The notes below the pieces were generated by a model, which saw only the letters and a list, made by a program, of their open reading frames with translations, was not told where the DNA came from and did not search any database. Positions 16,912-25,479 of a stretch of DNA of 64,000 nucleotides are shown piece by piece (positions within the stretch are counted from its first letter, which is position 1; every line of letters begins with the position of its first letter). A program made the position numbers and the translations under genes. This DNA is from Desulfonema magnum (GTDB lineage: Bacteria > Desulfobacterota > Desulfobacteria > Desulfobacterales > 4be13), in the NCBI RefSeq assembly GCF_017377395.1, contig NZ_CP061800.1:3365633-3429632 (forward strand), read 5' to 3'.

Positions 16912-18780
16912 TGGGGCGTCTAAAAACAGCCTTTTTGGCTTAATTTTTTTAACTACAATTTGGACCTCTTCATGTAATCAATTATAGATTCATCTTGATA
17001 ATATATAGTTTGATTGTTATTTTAACATATTTACCATACTATTATGTCAATATTAATAAAATTACGAGGATTATTATGAGTTCAAAGTCCAAATTGATAA
17101 AAAGCAGAGATAACTGGAAGAAAAAAGCGATTGAACGTGGCAAGAATGCACGTTATCATGAAAAAGAAAAGCGCCGTATTAAAAAAGAGCGTGATAAATA
17201 CAAGAAAGATGCCGATGAAGCCAGAAAACAACTGGAAAAAGAACGTCAGAAAAATACTCAGCCTGTTCACAACAAAGAAGAACTTATCTATATTTGTTTG
17301 AAGCTTTTTATAGTTGCTCATATAAGTTTCCGAGCGGTACCGAGAGTTCTCAGAGTTCTTGCTGATTACTTGGGAATAACAAAAGTCCCATGTGTTCAGA
17401 CAATTATTAACTGGGTCACCCGATTATCCGTAGCAAGACTCCGAAATGCCGTCCCGCTGCGCGGGGCTGAAATTAACAGCAATCCGTTTTCCAACGGCTT
17501 TGTTTATATAATAGATATCAGTATTGCCTTAGGAAAAGGTAAAATTCTTACTTTGCTGTCATTGAATGCTAACCATCATGATTTGAATGAAACCGCTCCT
17601 ACTCTTAAAGATGTAAACTGCGTTGCTGTTTCAGTAGCAGTATCCTGGACTGGTGAGGCCATAGCTGATTTTTTGAAAAAAGTTATCGGTATCGGGGGAA
17701 TGCCGGTAGCATATCTCAAAGACGGAGGAACAGACCTTGCCAAAGCTACCAGGCTTTTGGCGGAACAAGGCCTTCCCAGTGTCAGCATTGACGATATATC
17801 ACACACTGTCGCTAATCTTTTAAAACATGAATATCAGAATCATCCGATGTTTGATATCTTTATCTCTGCGGTCGGTAAAGTTTCAAAAAAATTCAAACAG
17901 ACTGTTCTTGCCTGTCTTGCACCTCCGAAGGTTTCAACAAAATCAAGATTTATGAACCTCCGCCGCCTGGTGAATTGGGCGGCTCAGTTGCTCAGACATT
18001 CTCCGAGAGGTCGTGCCCCAAAGGGATCCGTCCTTTCAAAGCTGCGAGCAGGCATTGATCAGATTCCGAGGTGCAGAAATTTTATAGAATGTTTTCTTCG
18101 CGACTCAGGTACTCTTTCAGAATGCCAGAAAATACTTAAAACTAAGGGGCTTAACCTGGAAACTTATGAAGAAAGTAAAAAGCTGCTTGAAGCCATTCCT
18201 CCGCGATCATCTGTGCGTACAGGTTTTACTAATTGGTTAGACAAACATATCATAATTGCCAAGGAGCTTAAATTAGAAAATATAGGAATGCCAATAACTT
18301 CTGATAATATAGAGTCTCTGTTCGCAGTTTCAAAGCAACATGGAACCGGAGAGATAAAAGACGCCAATCGCATAGCTCTGCGCATGCCCGCCATGTGTGG
18401 TGAACTGACCAGAGAAGATGCCCGAAGAGTCATGAATATCAGTCTCAGAGAGCAACAAGAATTTTCAGAGTCTTTATTTTCTTTAACCAAACAACGTCGT
18501 AAAATCCTGGCAAACCCTGGCAGTCTTGAAATACTCTCGGATAAAACAGCAGAAAATTCTGAGTTTATTCCGGAGTCCGAAAAACGAGCAAAAAAAATTA
18601 TAAATATAAATATTTCAAGTAATTGTAAAAAAATAACCGGCCCCCTGACCGAGTTGGAAAATCGAGCTGAATCGCTCCCGGAAATTAAGATTTCAGAGGC
18701 GGCATGCGGATAAAGTTTTTTTAGGTCAGAGGGATGGTCCAAAAAGCAGTCAAGAAATCGGAGTGAATTTAGACGCCCCA
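16912..18780. mobile_element. Insertion sequence, 1869 bp, intact, with 9-bp target duplication
   Basis: Ends are perfect 13-bp inverted repeats, TGGGGCGTCTAAA. It is flanked by GTATTAACC on both sides and encodes one full-length transposase. It sits in the cohesin gene. Perfect ends and duplication, plus the in-frame restoration on removal, point to recent insertion. The IS family is not certain from sequence alone. Confidence 0.93.
17076..18713 (+). CDS. DDE-type transposase of the IS
   Basis: 545 aa from the ATG at 17076 (CGAGGATT upstream; the longer in-frame start at 16995 adds a hydrophobic leader). The N-terminus is a highly basic coiled coil (about 1-65, KKERDKYKKDADEARKQLEK). Likely catalytic acidic residues: VYIIDISIA (about 147-155), AYLKDGGTDL (about 208-217) and TSDNIESLF (about 408-416), an RNase-H-fold arrangement. 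This assignment of the triad is inferred. A C-terminal tail follows. No frameshift or stop, so the enzyme is probably active. Confidence 0.85.
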   Translation: MSSKSKLIKSRDNWKKKAIERGKNARYHEKEKRRIKKERDKYKKDADEARKQLEKERQKNTQPVHNKEELIYICLKLFIVAHISFRAVPRVLRVLADYLGITKVPCVQTIINWVTRLSVARLRNAVPLRGAEINSNPFSNGFVYIIDISIALGKGKILTLLSLNANHHDLNETAPTLKDVNCVAVSVAVSWTGEAIADFLKKVIGIGGMPVAYLKDGGTDLAKATRLLAEQGLPSVSIDDISHTVANLLKHEYQNHPMFDIFISAVGKVSKKFKQTVLACLAPPKVSTKSRFMNLRRLVNWAAQLLRHSPRGRAPKGSVLSKLRAGIDQIPRCRNFIECFLRDSGTLSECQKILKTKGLNLETYEESKKLLEAIPPRSSVRTGFTNWLDKHIIIAKELKLENIGMPITSDNIESLFAVSKQHGTGEIKDANRIALRMPAMCGELTREDARRVMNISLREQQEFSESLFSLTKQRRKILANPGSLEILSDKTAENSEFIPESEKRAKKIININISSNCKKITGPLTELENRAESLPEIKISEAACG

Positions 18781-21450
18781 GTATTAACCTTTGTGGAACC
18801 GGACGAAGCGGGAACCCTTACGCAAAACTTTGCCGATGTCAGCGGCACGATTAATCCGAGTGATGCTGGCATGGTCAAAATTACAGGCTATGTTTTTTCT
18901 GATAACGGAGAGCCTGCCATTGTTGCCTCTGGTGTACAAAACGCCCTGTTTTTAAATCTGAATTTTGAAGTCAATGGAAGTGCGGAGAGGAATTCAAATC
19001 TGGCATTATCCGATTTTCAGGATGGGCTTTCAGGGGCGACAACTACGGATGCGATATTTACGCTTGACGATCCGCCAGATGGGGAGATAAAGATTACTGC
19101 CAGTGATGGGGAGGCAAAAAATGGATTCGGTTATTCTGTTTCCATTGATGGTGATTATCTGATTGTAGGCTCCACAATCAACGATACTGAACAGGATCAT
19201 AATCCTGGATCAGCTTACATTTTTAAACAAGATGGAAGCACTTGGGTTCAGCAAGCCAAGGTGACTTCCAGCGATAGCGCTGAGGATGATGCGTTTGGCT
19301 GTTCTGTCTCCATTTCCGGGGATTACGCCATAGCAAGTGACCCGAATAATGATGATATGGGGAAGAACTCGGGGTCCGCATATATATTCAAAAGAAATGG
19401 GACTAGTTGGGTTCAGACAGCCAAGCTGACCGCCAGCGATGGTGACGCGGGAGATCACTTCGGCCACTCTGTCTCCATTTCCGGCAATTACGCCATCGTA
19501 GGTGCTCACTTAAATGATGACATAGTAAATGGTTCTGGTTCGGCATATATTTATAAAAAACCCTCAACAGGCTGGTCAGACATGACGGAGACAGCAAAAC
19601 TGACTGCCAGTGATGGGGAAGAAAGAGCTTATTTGGGTAAATCTGTTTCCATTTCAGGAGATTATGCCATTGTAGGCACTCATTTTTATGGAGACAAGGG
19701 AAGTTATTCCGGTTCGGCCTATATTTTTGAAAAATCGTCAGGAGGTTGGTCAGACATGACAGAAACTGTCAAGCTGACTTCTGATGATGGTGTCAGAGGT
19801 GATTATTTTGGCAGTTCGGTTTCTGTCTCCGGCAACTATGCCATTGTTGGTGCTTACGGAAACAGTGATTCAGGCACAGCTTATATCTTTCAACGGGAAG
19901 GGGGCACTTGGATTCAGCAAGACAAACTGATTCCCGATGACGGTGTGAAAGACGACCGGTTTGGCAGAGGTGTCTCCATCTCTGGTGATTATGCCATTGC
20001 AGGTGCGTATTATAAGGATAATCAAAAGGGATCAGCTTACATTTTCAGACGAGAAGATAACGGATGGATTCAGACCAAGCTGACCGCCACTGACGGTATG
20101 GCGGAAGATCGTTTCGGATGTTCTGTTTCTATTTCAGACGAGTATGCTATCGTAGGAGCTTATTTAGATGATGACAAGGGGACGGATTCCGGTTCAATTT
20201 ACATCTACAAAATAGACTCACCGCCCCCGCCCGAATCAGTTACTCTTTTTGTGGGCGATGCCGGAGGCGCACCGGGGGACAACAACATCCCGGTTTCAAT
20301 CTCATTAGACAACAACGAGCCGGTCGCCAGCATGGAATTCCGCCTCCGCTACGACGCAGGCACCGGCATTCACGCCAACGGCAGCAGCACGCTTACCTCA
20401 AGAACACAGGGATTCGATGCCACCGTGACAGTCACGGAAAACGGCGCAGACTCCGAAGCCCTTGTTCTGCTTTTCAGGATAGGAGGATCCATTGCTTCAG
20501 GAACAGGCGAGGTTCTTAAACTGTTATTTGACATTGATTCCGATGCATCCGGCACATCCGCTCTGAGTTTTACGGAATGTGTCGTATTCGATACCTCGGA
20601 AGTTCCTGCAAAACTTGATTCGGACTGCACAGATACCGGAAAAATAACGGCATCAGCCTGCTCACTGGAAGGAGACATAAACTGTGACGGGAAAGTAAAC
20701 ATCCAGGACATTCAGTTGTGCATCAACTGCATCACCGGAAAAGGAAGCTGCGAAGGATGCGATATTTTGGCGGACGGCAACCACGACATCGGTGACATTC
20801 AGCGAATCATCAATATTATCCTGGGTTCCTCCGGCAAAAGGCGATCCGCAAGGGATTCTGATAAAACAAACACACTGACATTGCCGGATATCCAGTTGCA
20901 GCCCAATGAGACAGCCGCTTTCGGGCTCGGGCTGACAAGCGAGACCACCATCGCATCCGGGCAGATTCGTTTTGTTTATGATGCCGCCACAGGTCTGACC
21001 ATTACAGGTGTGAATCTCACATCCCGCACAGAGGGGTTTTCCGAACCGAGTTTTGAAAGGAATGACACTGACCCGTCGAATACGGAAATTCTGGTTCTGT
21101 TTTACGATGCGGACGGAGAAGCAGCAATATCTCCTGACAGCGGAGATATCCTGGAGTTCACCTATGAAACAGACTCCGACGCATCAGGGACAGTGAGCCT
21201 TGCCTTTACAGAAGCGATTCTGGCGAACTCCGAGGCAGACTCGCTCAGAACCGTGGGCCAGCCCCCGGGCCTCGGCAATGTTGACCGTGATAAAGACGTT
21301 GATCTCAGCGATGCCATTCTCGCTTTAAAAGCGTTGGCAGGCATGATCGGAGACACCCTTTACACCAGTGCGGATGTCAACGATGATCAGAAGATCGGGC
21401 TTGAAGAGGCGGTTTATATTTTTCAGGTTGTTGCGGGGATGAGAAACTGA
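18763..21450 (+). CDS. 3' part of the cohesin / FG-GAP / dockerin surface protein (IS-interrupted)
   Basis: The 895-aa frame begins at a GTG inside the IS right end; the native sequence starts at 18790 (FVEPDEAG). Domains: the remainder of the N-terminal cohesin; six to seven FG-GAP/beta-propeller repeats (about 100-480) with the recurring pattern F-G-x-SVSISGDYAIVGA and GSAYIF; a second cohesin-like domain (about 485-620); a dockerin pair (GDINCDGKVNIQDIQLCIN and DGNHDIGDIQRIINII); a third cohesin-like domain (about 690-820); and a final dockerin (NVDRDKDVDLSDAILALK, DVNDDQKIGLEEAVYIFQ). This would be a large secreted scaffold able both to bind dockerin proteins and to be docked. With the IS present it has no signal peptide, so it is probably not exported. 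Confidence 0.85.
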   Translation: MNLDAPVLTFVEPDEAGTLTQNFADVSGTINPSDAGMVKITGYVFSDNGEPAIVASGVQNALFLNLNFEVNGSAERNSNLALSDFQDGLSGATTTDAIFTLDDPPDGEIKITASDGEAKNGFGYSVSIDGDYLIVGSTINDTEQDHNPGSAYIFKQDGSTWVQQAKVTSSDSAEDDAFGCSVSISGDYAIASDPNNDDMGKNSGSAYIFKRNGTSWVQTAKLTASDGDAGDHFGHSVSISGNYAIVGAHLNDDIVNGSGSAYIYKKPSTGWSDMTETAKLTASDGEERAYLGKSVSISGDYAIVGTHFYGDKGSYSGSAYIFEKSSGGWSDMTETVKLTSDDGVRGDYFGSSVSVSGNYAIVGAYGNSDSGTAYIFQREGGTWIQQDKLIPDDGVKDDRFGRGVSISGDYAIAGAYYKDNQKGSAYIFRREDNGWIQTKLTATDGMAEDRFGCSVSISDEYAIVGAYLDDDKGTDSGSIYIYKIDSPPPPESVTLFVGDAGGAPGDNNIPVSISLDNNEPVASMEFRLRYDAGTGIHANGSSTLTSRTQGFDATVTVTENGADSEALVLLFRIGGSIASGTGEVLKLLFDIDSDASGTSALSFTECVVFDTSEVPAKLDSDCTDTGKITASACSLEGDINCDGKVNIQDIQLCINCITGKGSCEGCDILADGNHDIGDIQRIINIILGSSGKRRSARDSDKTNTLTLPDIQLQPNETAAFGLGLTSETTIASGQIRFVYDAATGLTITGVNLTSRTEGFSEPSFERNDTDPSNTEILVLFYDADGEAAISPDSGDILEFTYETDSDASGTVSLAFTEAILANSEADSLRTVGQPPGLGNVDRDKDVDLSDAILALKALAGMIGDTLYTSADVNDDQKIGLEEAVYIFQVVAGMRN
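18781..18789. repeat. Target-site duplication of the IS, right copy (GTATTAACC)
   Basis: Matches 16903-16911 exactly. Confidence 0.92.
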
Positions 21451-21472
21451 TTGGTTTTAAATCGTTACGAAG

Positions 21473-21502
21473 CTCTGCCTCATACTTCAGCGTGAGGCAG
21501 AG
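21473..21502. terminator. Hairpin after the dockerin gene (CTCTGCCTCA / TGAGGCAGAG)
   Basis: A perfect 10-bp stem with a 10-nt loop, 22 bp past the stop codon. No T-run follows, so it may be an RNA-processing or Rho-assisted structure, or another dispersed repeat. Confidence 0.4.
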
Positions 21503-21627
21503 TCGGTTCCCAGACCGGAGCTTAGGGAAGCACACCTTGTGACAGAAAAAAATGGATTTCTTTTTTGTCCTGTACACAGATAACGTCCATGTTTGACAAC
21601 AATTAACTACCTTCTTATTCTATAGTT

Positions 21628-21966
21628 ATGAAGATTCAGGAATACATCAGAGAGGACGGTTCCAATCCATATCAAAAATGGTTTGACAGCTTAGAGCCAG
21701 TTGCTGCTGCAAAAATAACCGTCGCCAAAGCTCGATTGGAATTAGGAAATATTTCCAACATCAAATGGTTTGCCGGAATCGGAGAATATAAAATCAACTG
21801 GGGGCCAGGCTACAGGATTTATCTGGCACAGGAAGGCAAACGTCTTATCATATTATTTGGCGGCGGAGTCAAAAAAACTCAGCAGCGTGATGTTGATCGG
21901 GCAAAAGAATTGTACGAAGAATATAAACAACGCAAAAAAAATACAGATAAGCGTAAGAGGAAATGA
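21628..21966 (+). CDS. RelE/HigB-like 'addiction module killer' toxin
   Basis: 112 aa. Family pattern: PYQKWFDSLEP, AKITVAKARLELGN, GPGYRIYLAQEGKRLIILFGGGVKKTQQRDV and a Lys-rich tail. These toxins are RelE-fold mRNA interferases. The antitoxin gene starts in the ATGA overlap at 21963. Toxin-first order is usual for this family. Confidence 0.85.
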   Translation: MKIQEYIREDGSNPYQKWFDSLEPVAAAKITVAKARLELGNISNIKWFAGIGEYKINWGPGYRIYLAQEGKRLIILFGGGVKKTQQRDVDRAKELYEEYKQRKKNTDKRKRK

Positions 21967-22307
21967 ACATGGCTGAAATTACCAGAGATTATAAGGAAAC
22001 AGTCAGCAACCGGCTCCGGCAGGATCCGGCATTTGCCGCGGCATTACTTGATGAGGCCATATCTCTTTTTCTTAATGGTGAGGCGGTCACCGCAAGACTC
22101 ATATTAAGAGATCTGGTGAATACGACGGTGGGATTTGAAAAACTTGCCCTTGAAACTGACAAACCGAGCAAGAGTCTGTATCGCATGTTGTCTGCCGGCG
22201 GAAACCCGACAATGAACAATTTAACCCGTATTATAAGCGTATTACGGCGAAATCTCAACATAAACATAGAGGTCCGTTCCGTTCCTCAACATCAACAAAT
22301 AACCTGA
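21963..22307 (+). CDS. HTH antitoxin (addiction-module antidote family)
   Basis: 114 aa (or 112 from the second ATG at 21969). An N-terminal arm (DYKETVSNRLRQDPAFAAAL) is followed by an XRE-like HTH in the C-terminal half (FEKLALETDKPSKSLYRMLS, then NPTMNNLTRIISVL). Overlaps the toxin by 4 bp and surely forms one transcript. It should neutralise the toxin and repress the pair. Confidence 0.85.
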   Translation: MNMAEITRDYKETVSNRLRQDPAFAAALLDEAISLFLNGEAVTARLILRDLVNTTVGFEKLALETDKPSKSLYRMLSAGGNPTMNNLTRIISVLRRNLNINIEVRSVPQHQQIT

Positions 22308-22342
22308 CAAAAGTGAGGGAAAATAAGAAGCCCATCAAGATG

Positions 22343-22474
22343 AAATATCCCGGCAAATTGCCGAAAATGATGAGGTCTGACCATGGCTCGCTTGGGATTG
22401 GCAAACCCCAAGCATTTCCGGGAGATTTGCCAATCTCTCGGGAGCGACTCGGGAACATTTTTCATCTGCTGAGT
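22343..22474. repeat. Dispersed inverted-repeat element (GATTGGCAAATC family), copy 1
   Basis: The right part reads, on the minus strand, CAGCAGATGAAAAATG then GAGATTGGCAAATCTCCC. A related copy is at 24063-24184, and relatives by their ends at 40313-40388 and 44155-44309. Non-coding; lies between two toxin-antitoxin pairs. Confidence 0.55.
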
Positions 22475-22526
22475 ATGGTAAGAACCTAATTTTAAATTTT
22501 AGAGAATTGGACAGTCGGTAGAGCTT

Positions 22527-22805
22527 ATGATTAAGAAATTCAGACATAAAGGCTTGGAACGCTTCTTTGTTCGGGGAACAAAAGCAGGCATTCAGGCCAA
22601 ACATGCTGAACGTCCGCATCTTATCTTAGCTCGTCTGAACGCCTCGACCTCCCCCGAAGACATGAATCTTCCAGGGCTGGTTTTGCATGAGTTAAGCAGT
22701 GACAGGAAAGGTACATGGTCAGTGAAGGTAAGCGGCAACTGGCGGGTGACCTTTACTTTTTCAGGAAAAAATGCTTTTAATGTAAATTATGATGATTACC
22801 ACTGA
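22527..22805 (+). CDS. higB: HigB-type toxin
   Basis: 92 aa, RelE fold: IKKFRHKGLERFF at the start, LARLNASTSPEDMNLPG in the middle, and WSVKVSGNWRVTFTF with the closing DYH, all standard for plasmid-type HigB, which cleaves mRNA on the ribosome. The partner higA follows after 8 bp, the usual toxin-first order. Confidence 0.9.
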   Translation: MIKKFRHKGLERFFVRGTKAGIQAKHAERPHLILARLNASTSPEDMNLPGLVLHELSSDRKGTWSVKVSGNWRVTFTFSGKNAFNVNYDDYH

Positions 22806-22813
22806 GGTGAATT

Positions 22814-23119
22814 ATGATGATGCACAGTCCCCCGCATCCGGGGAAAATTCTGAAATCTTTATGCTTTGACCCTTTGGGATTAAGTGTTGCGGAAGCGGCC
22901 GAAGCGCTGGGGATAAACTCTGAGACGTTATCCGACCTTTTAGACGGACATATCGCTGTAACTCCGGAAATGGCCATCCGCCTTTCCGCAGCTTTTGATA
23001 CGACAGCGGAAAGCTGGATGAATCAGCAGGCCCAGTATGATCTGTGGCAGGCGGAACAGCGCATGGGCAAGGTGAAAGTCAGGAAGTTGTTTCCTCTCCG
23101 ATTGGCTGAGTTATCTTAA
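22814..23119 (+). CDS. higA: HigA-type antitoxin
   Basis: 101 aa, starting at MMMHSPPHPG; GAGGTG lies upstream. XRE-type HTH: GKILKSLCFDPLGLSVAEAA through DLLDGHIAVTPEMAIRLSAA, then the family tail WMNQQAQYDLWQA. It binds HigB and represses the operon. Confidence 0.9.
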   Translation: MMMHSPPHPGKILKSLCFDPLGLSVAEAAEALGINSETLSDLLDGHIAVTPEMAIRLSAAFDTTAESWMNQQAQYDLWQAEQRMGKVKVRKLFPLRLAELS

Positions 23120-23122
23120 ATT

Positions 23123-23187
23123 AGAAGATCAGGCTGGAAGAGGCGGTGTATATTTTGCAGGTTGTTGCGGGAATGAGGGAGCGTTGA
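23123..23187 (+). pseudogene. Stray 3' tail of a dockerin gene, copy 2
   Basis: Reads KIRLEEAVYILQVVAGMRER then stop, a near copy of the last 20 codons of the dockerin protein ending at 21450. No upstream part of the gene is present; it lies directly after higA. Confidence 0.85.
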
Positions 23188-23242
23188 TTGTCGGGGACAG
23201 GAATTAGATGAGGCAACAGATATTAAGAAAGGAGAAAACAAA

Positions 23243-23485
23243 ATGCAGGAACAACAAGCTTTGAAAGCGGAGATTATCTCTTCGCTTGACTTTCTTCCAA
23301 CAGACAGCCTGAGATTATTAGCTGAATTTACAACATTTTTGCAGTCAAAATTCGGAAGGGCCAACACGCAGAGGCAAATTGTCAGACTGGGCGGATTATG
23401 GGCAGACACTCCTGAAATCACAGCAGAGGATATTGCAGAAGCCCGTCATGAGATGTGGGGAAAATTCGGAGAAAATGAAATATGA
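23243..23485 (+). CDS. VapB-like antitoxin
   Basis: 80 aa with a strong AAAGGAG before the ATG. N-terminal helix (LKAEIISSLDFLPTDSLRLL) as in DUF2281-like antitoxins, ending ITAEDIAEARHEMWGKF, the segment that usually inserts into the partner toxin. Overlaps the PIN toxin gene by 4 bp. Confidence 0.8.
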   Translation: MQEQQALKAEIISSLDFLPTDSLRLLAEFTTFLQSKFGRANTQRQIVRLGGLWADTPEITAEDIAEARHEMWGKFGENEI

Positions 23486-23886
23486 ACCGTTATGTCACAG
23501 ACAGCCATGCCCTGATCTGGCATCTTCAGAATCTCCCGAATCTGTCCGCCAGGGTACGGCAAATATTCTCCCAGATAGACGGAGGTGCGGCAACAGCGGT
23601 CATTCCGACTATTGTTCCGGTTGAAATGATCTATCTTGCGGAAAAAAGGCGTATTCCGGGAAACCTGCTTAGTGCTGTTTTGAACTTTATAGGGACAAAC
23701 AGTGTGAATTATGAACTTGCGCCGCTTGATTTTTCTGTAGTCAGCAGTATGCGCCAGATATCTCGCTCTGTAGTCCCGGATATGCCGGATCGCATTATCG
23801 CAGCCACAGCACTTGCTCTGGATTTGCCGTTGCTGAGTCGGGATTCAGCCATAAGCAATTTGTCCGAAATTGAGGTCATCTGGTAA
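23482..23886 (+). CDS. vapC: VapC-type PIN-domain ribonuclease toxin
   Basis: 134 aa. Acidic PIN residues are all present: D7 (YVTDSHALIW), E48 (VPVEMIYL), D100/D103 (VPDMPDRIIAATA) and D121 (LLSRDSAI). Such toxins are Mg-dependent RNases, often cutting initiator tRNA or rRNA. Paired with the overlapping antitoxin upstream. Confidence 0.9.
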   Translation: MNRYVTDSHALIWHLQNLPNLSARVRQIFSQIDGGAATAVIPTIVPVEMIYLAEKRRIPGNLLSAVLNFIGTNSVNYELAPLDFSVVSSMRQISRSVVPDMPDRIIAATALALDLPLLSRDSAISNLSEIEVIW

Positions 23887-23949
23887 AAAGAAATACATAA
23901 GGGCTTTGGCAGGCTTTGGCGTGATTCAGTCGAACGAATGACCGGATAT

Positions 23950-24047
23950 ACGCTTTACACCAGTGCGGATGTCAGCAATGACCGGAGGATCGGATTGGAA
24001 GAAGCGGTTTTTATATTTTCCAAATTGTTGCGGGGATGAGAAACTGA
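23950..24047 (+). pseudogene. Stray 3' tail of a dockerin gene, copy 3 (frameshifted)
   Basis: Reads TLYTSADVSNDRRIGLEEAV, then a frameshift in the VYIFQ region before LLRG. Corresponds to the last 33 codons of the dockerin gene ending at 21450, including the bases GCGGGGATGAGAAACTGATT after the break. Follows vapC. Confidence 0.85.
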
Positions 24048-24062
24048 TTTGCACCAAAACTC

Positions 24063-24184
24063 GGCAGATCGAAAAATCATCGGAAATCCGTGTTCCCGCT
24101 CGTCCGGGATTGACAAATCCCGGACATTCCCGGCGGATTTGCCAATCCCCGGGAGCATTTCGGGAGACTTTGCGATCTGCTGAA
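24063..24184. repeat. Dispersed inverted-repeat element (GATTGGCAAATC family), copy 2
   Basis: Bounded by GGCAGATCGAAAAATC and GACTTTGCGATCTGC, with an inner GGGATTGACAAATCCC / GGATTTGCCAATCCCC pair. Shares ends with the element at 44155-44309. Confidence 0.65.
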
Positions 24185-24231
24185 ACTGAAGAATTTTCAT
24201 CAGAAATACTTAGTTCTATGGAAAAAAATGA

Positions 24232-24651
24232 ATGGTTAAGACCTCACTGACAGGAAAAAAACAAGGAAAAGCAAAAGGAGCCAAGTCTCCGGAGAGAGGC
24301 GGTCAGAAACATACTCATATGAGAGAGAATCAGGCTGCTGACATACTCGCTGAAAAAGGCTACATTGTGGAACAGAATCCTGGAATGCTTCCGAATGGAA
24401 AAAATCCTGACTACAAAATAGAGGGCCGATACTTTGACTGCCTGTCTCCCAAATCGAATAACATAGATCAGATACGGAAAGGCATCTCAAGAAAGGTACG
24501 AAGTGGTCAGGCCGACAGAATCGTATTAAATCTTGATGACAGTCTGTTCGTACCGAATGATATAACCGAGGTGCTGTCTCGGAAACCCATAAAAAATTTG
24601 CAGGAAGTGATTGGCATCAAAGGAAGTCGCATTATTCAGATATATCCTTAA
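24232..24651 (+). CDS. Orphan CdiA C-terminal-like tRNase toxin domain
   Basis: 139 aa. After a Lys-rich N-terminus (1-30), residues about 32-120 follow the CdiA_C / tRNA-nuclease pattern: ENQAADILAEKGYIVEQNP, then NPDYKIEGRYFDCLSP and VRSGQADRIVLNLDDS. In contact-dependent inhibition such domains are delivered by a giant CdiA protein or another exporter, then cut tRNA. Here it stands alone with no secretion signal, so it may be a cargo fragment, a solo intracellular toxin or a remnant. A SitI3-like immunity gene lies 290 bp downstream beyond a MITE. No good ribosome-binding site at the ATG. Confidence 0.65.
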   Translation: MVKTSLTGKKQGKAKGAKSPERGGQKHTHMRENQAADILAEKGYIVEQNPGMLPNGKNPDYKIEGRYFDCLSPKSNNIDQIRKGISRKVRSGQADRIVLNLDDSLFVPNDITEVLSRKPIKNLQEVIGIKGSRIIQIYP

Positions 24652-24666
24652 TGCGCTTACCCTTAG

Positions 24667-24835
24667 AGGGTGTTTGAAAAGTAAAGAATATGTGTAATCA
24701 TAAGAGATAAAGATCATAACCCTGTGCCGCAGCTATATTTTTCAGAGACATCTCTCTTAAAAACGGTTTCAGGAACGGCTTTTGCCTCTTTTTTTACTTG
24801 CCCGGCGGCATTAGGAATTACTTTTCAAACACCCT
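24667..24835. mobile_element. MITE-like element, 169 bp, with 18-bp perfect inverted repeats
   Basis: Ends AGGGTGTTTGAAAAGTAA and its exact reverse complement. Flanked by CTTAG on both sides (24662-24666 and 24836-24840), a probable 5-bp target duplication. No coding content. It lies between the CdiA-CT-like toxin and its putative immunity gene. Confidence 0.88.
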
Positions 24836-24940
24836 CTTAGTCGATTCCGAGCGGAAAAGATTAAGAAGTAAGGGGAAGGAGCTCGGACATTATTTTTGAA
24901 ACAGAGCATTTATCCGAAAATTTTTAAGGAGTACGAAGTC

Positions 24941-25396
24941 ATGGCATCAGATTTCTATTTAACAATCGAAAATATCAATAATGTAATTTCACCGGATCAT
25001 ATCCGGGAATTGCTGACATCAGCGTTTTCGCTTGAAATCTTTCAGAATTCAGGTATTCTGGCGGCGCACGGAGTGAGTATCAGTATATTCAGAGAAGATG
25101 ATGAAGCATCTGTCTTCAAAAATTTTTATCCTGATGTCTGCGTTTCATTCAGAATTGATAAGTTCAAACAATATGATAAAGGGCTTGACATGATGCTGAA
25201 AGTGGTTTTCTGGCTGATGTCACATTTTGAGGGTGACATGATATTGTCACGGGATGATGATGAAGTTCTTTTTCAAAGAATTTCGGGAAAATTAATTTTC
25301 AGTGATGATTCTGAGTTCTGGGCTGATGCAAAATTGTCTCTCTTCAATTTGCCTTATCAATATCAGCCGGATCAGATGAATGCCTGTTCGGTATAA
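24941..25396 (+). CDS. SitI3-family immunity-like protein
   Basis: 151 aa from the ATG at 24941 (AAGGAG 9 bp upstream; the frame extends to a TTG at 24896). The pattern resembles SitI3: an opening ASDFYLTIE, then GVSISIFRE, PDVCVSFRIDKF, YDKGLDMMLKVVFWLM, and GDMILSRDDDEVLFQR. SitI3 proteins protect Myxococcus against SitA3 toxins passed between cells. Cytosolic, acidic, no signal peptide. Its likely partner is the toxin domain at 24.2 kb; the assignment is from the pattern only. Confidence 0.6.
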   Translation: MASDFYLTIENINNVISPDHIRELLTSAFSLEIFQNSGILAAHGVSISIFREDDEASVFKNFYPDVCVSFRIDKFKQYDKGLDMMLKVVFWLMSHFEGDMILSRDDDEVLFQRISGKLIFSDDSEFWADAKLSLFNLPYQYQPDQMNACSV

Positions 25397-25479
25397 CTCC
25401 GATTCCGAATATTCCCCGGGGAGCAGCATGACCACAGTATCAGAGGGAAGTTATTGCAGCTGGCTTAGTCGAGGAAACA

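Noticed and set aside
16912..18780. Assignment of the IS to a named family (IS4, IS66 or IS1634-like)
   Set aside because: The 9-bp duplication and the triad spacing do not settle it by eye; needs an ISfinder search.
24232..25396. Full contact-dependent inhibition locus (cdiBAI)
   Set aside because: No CdiB transporter and no large CdiA passenger are present; only a toxin-like domain and a putative immunity gene.
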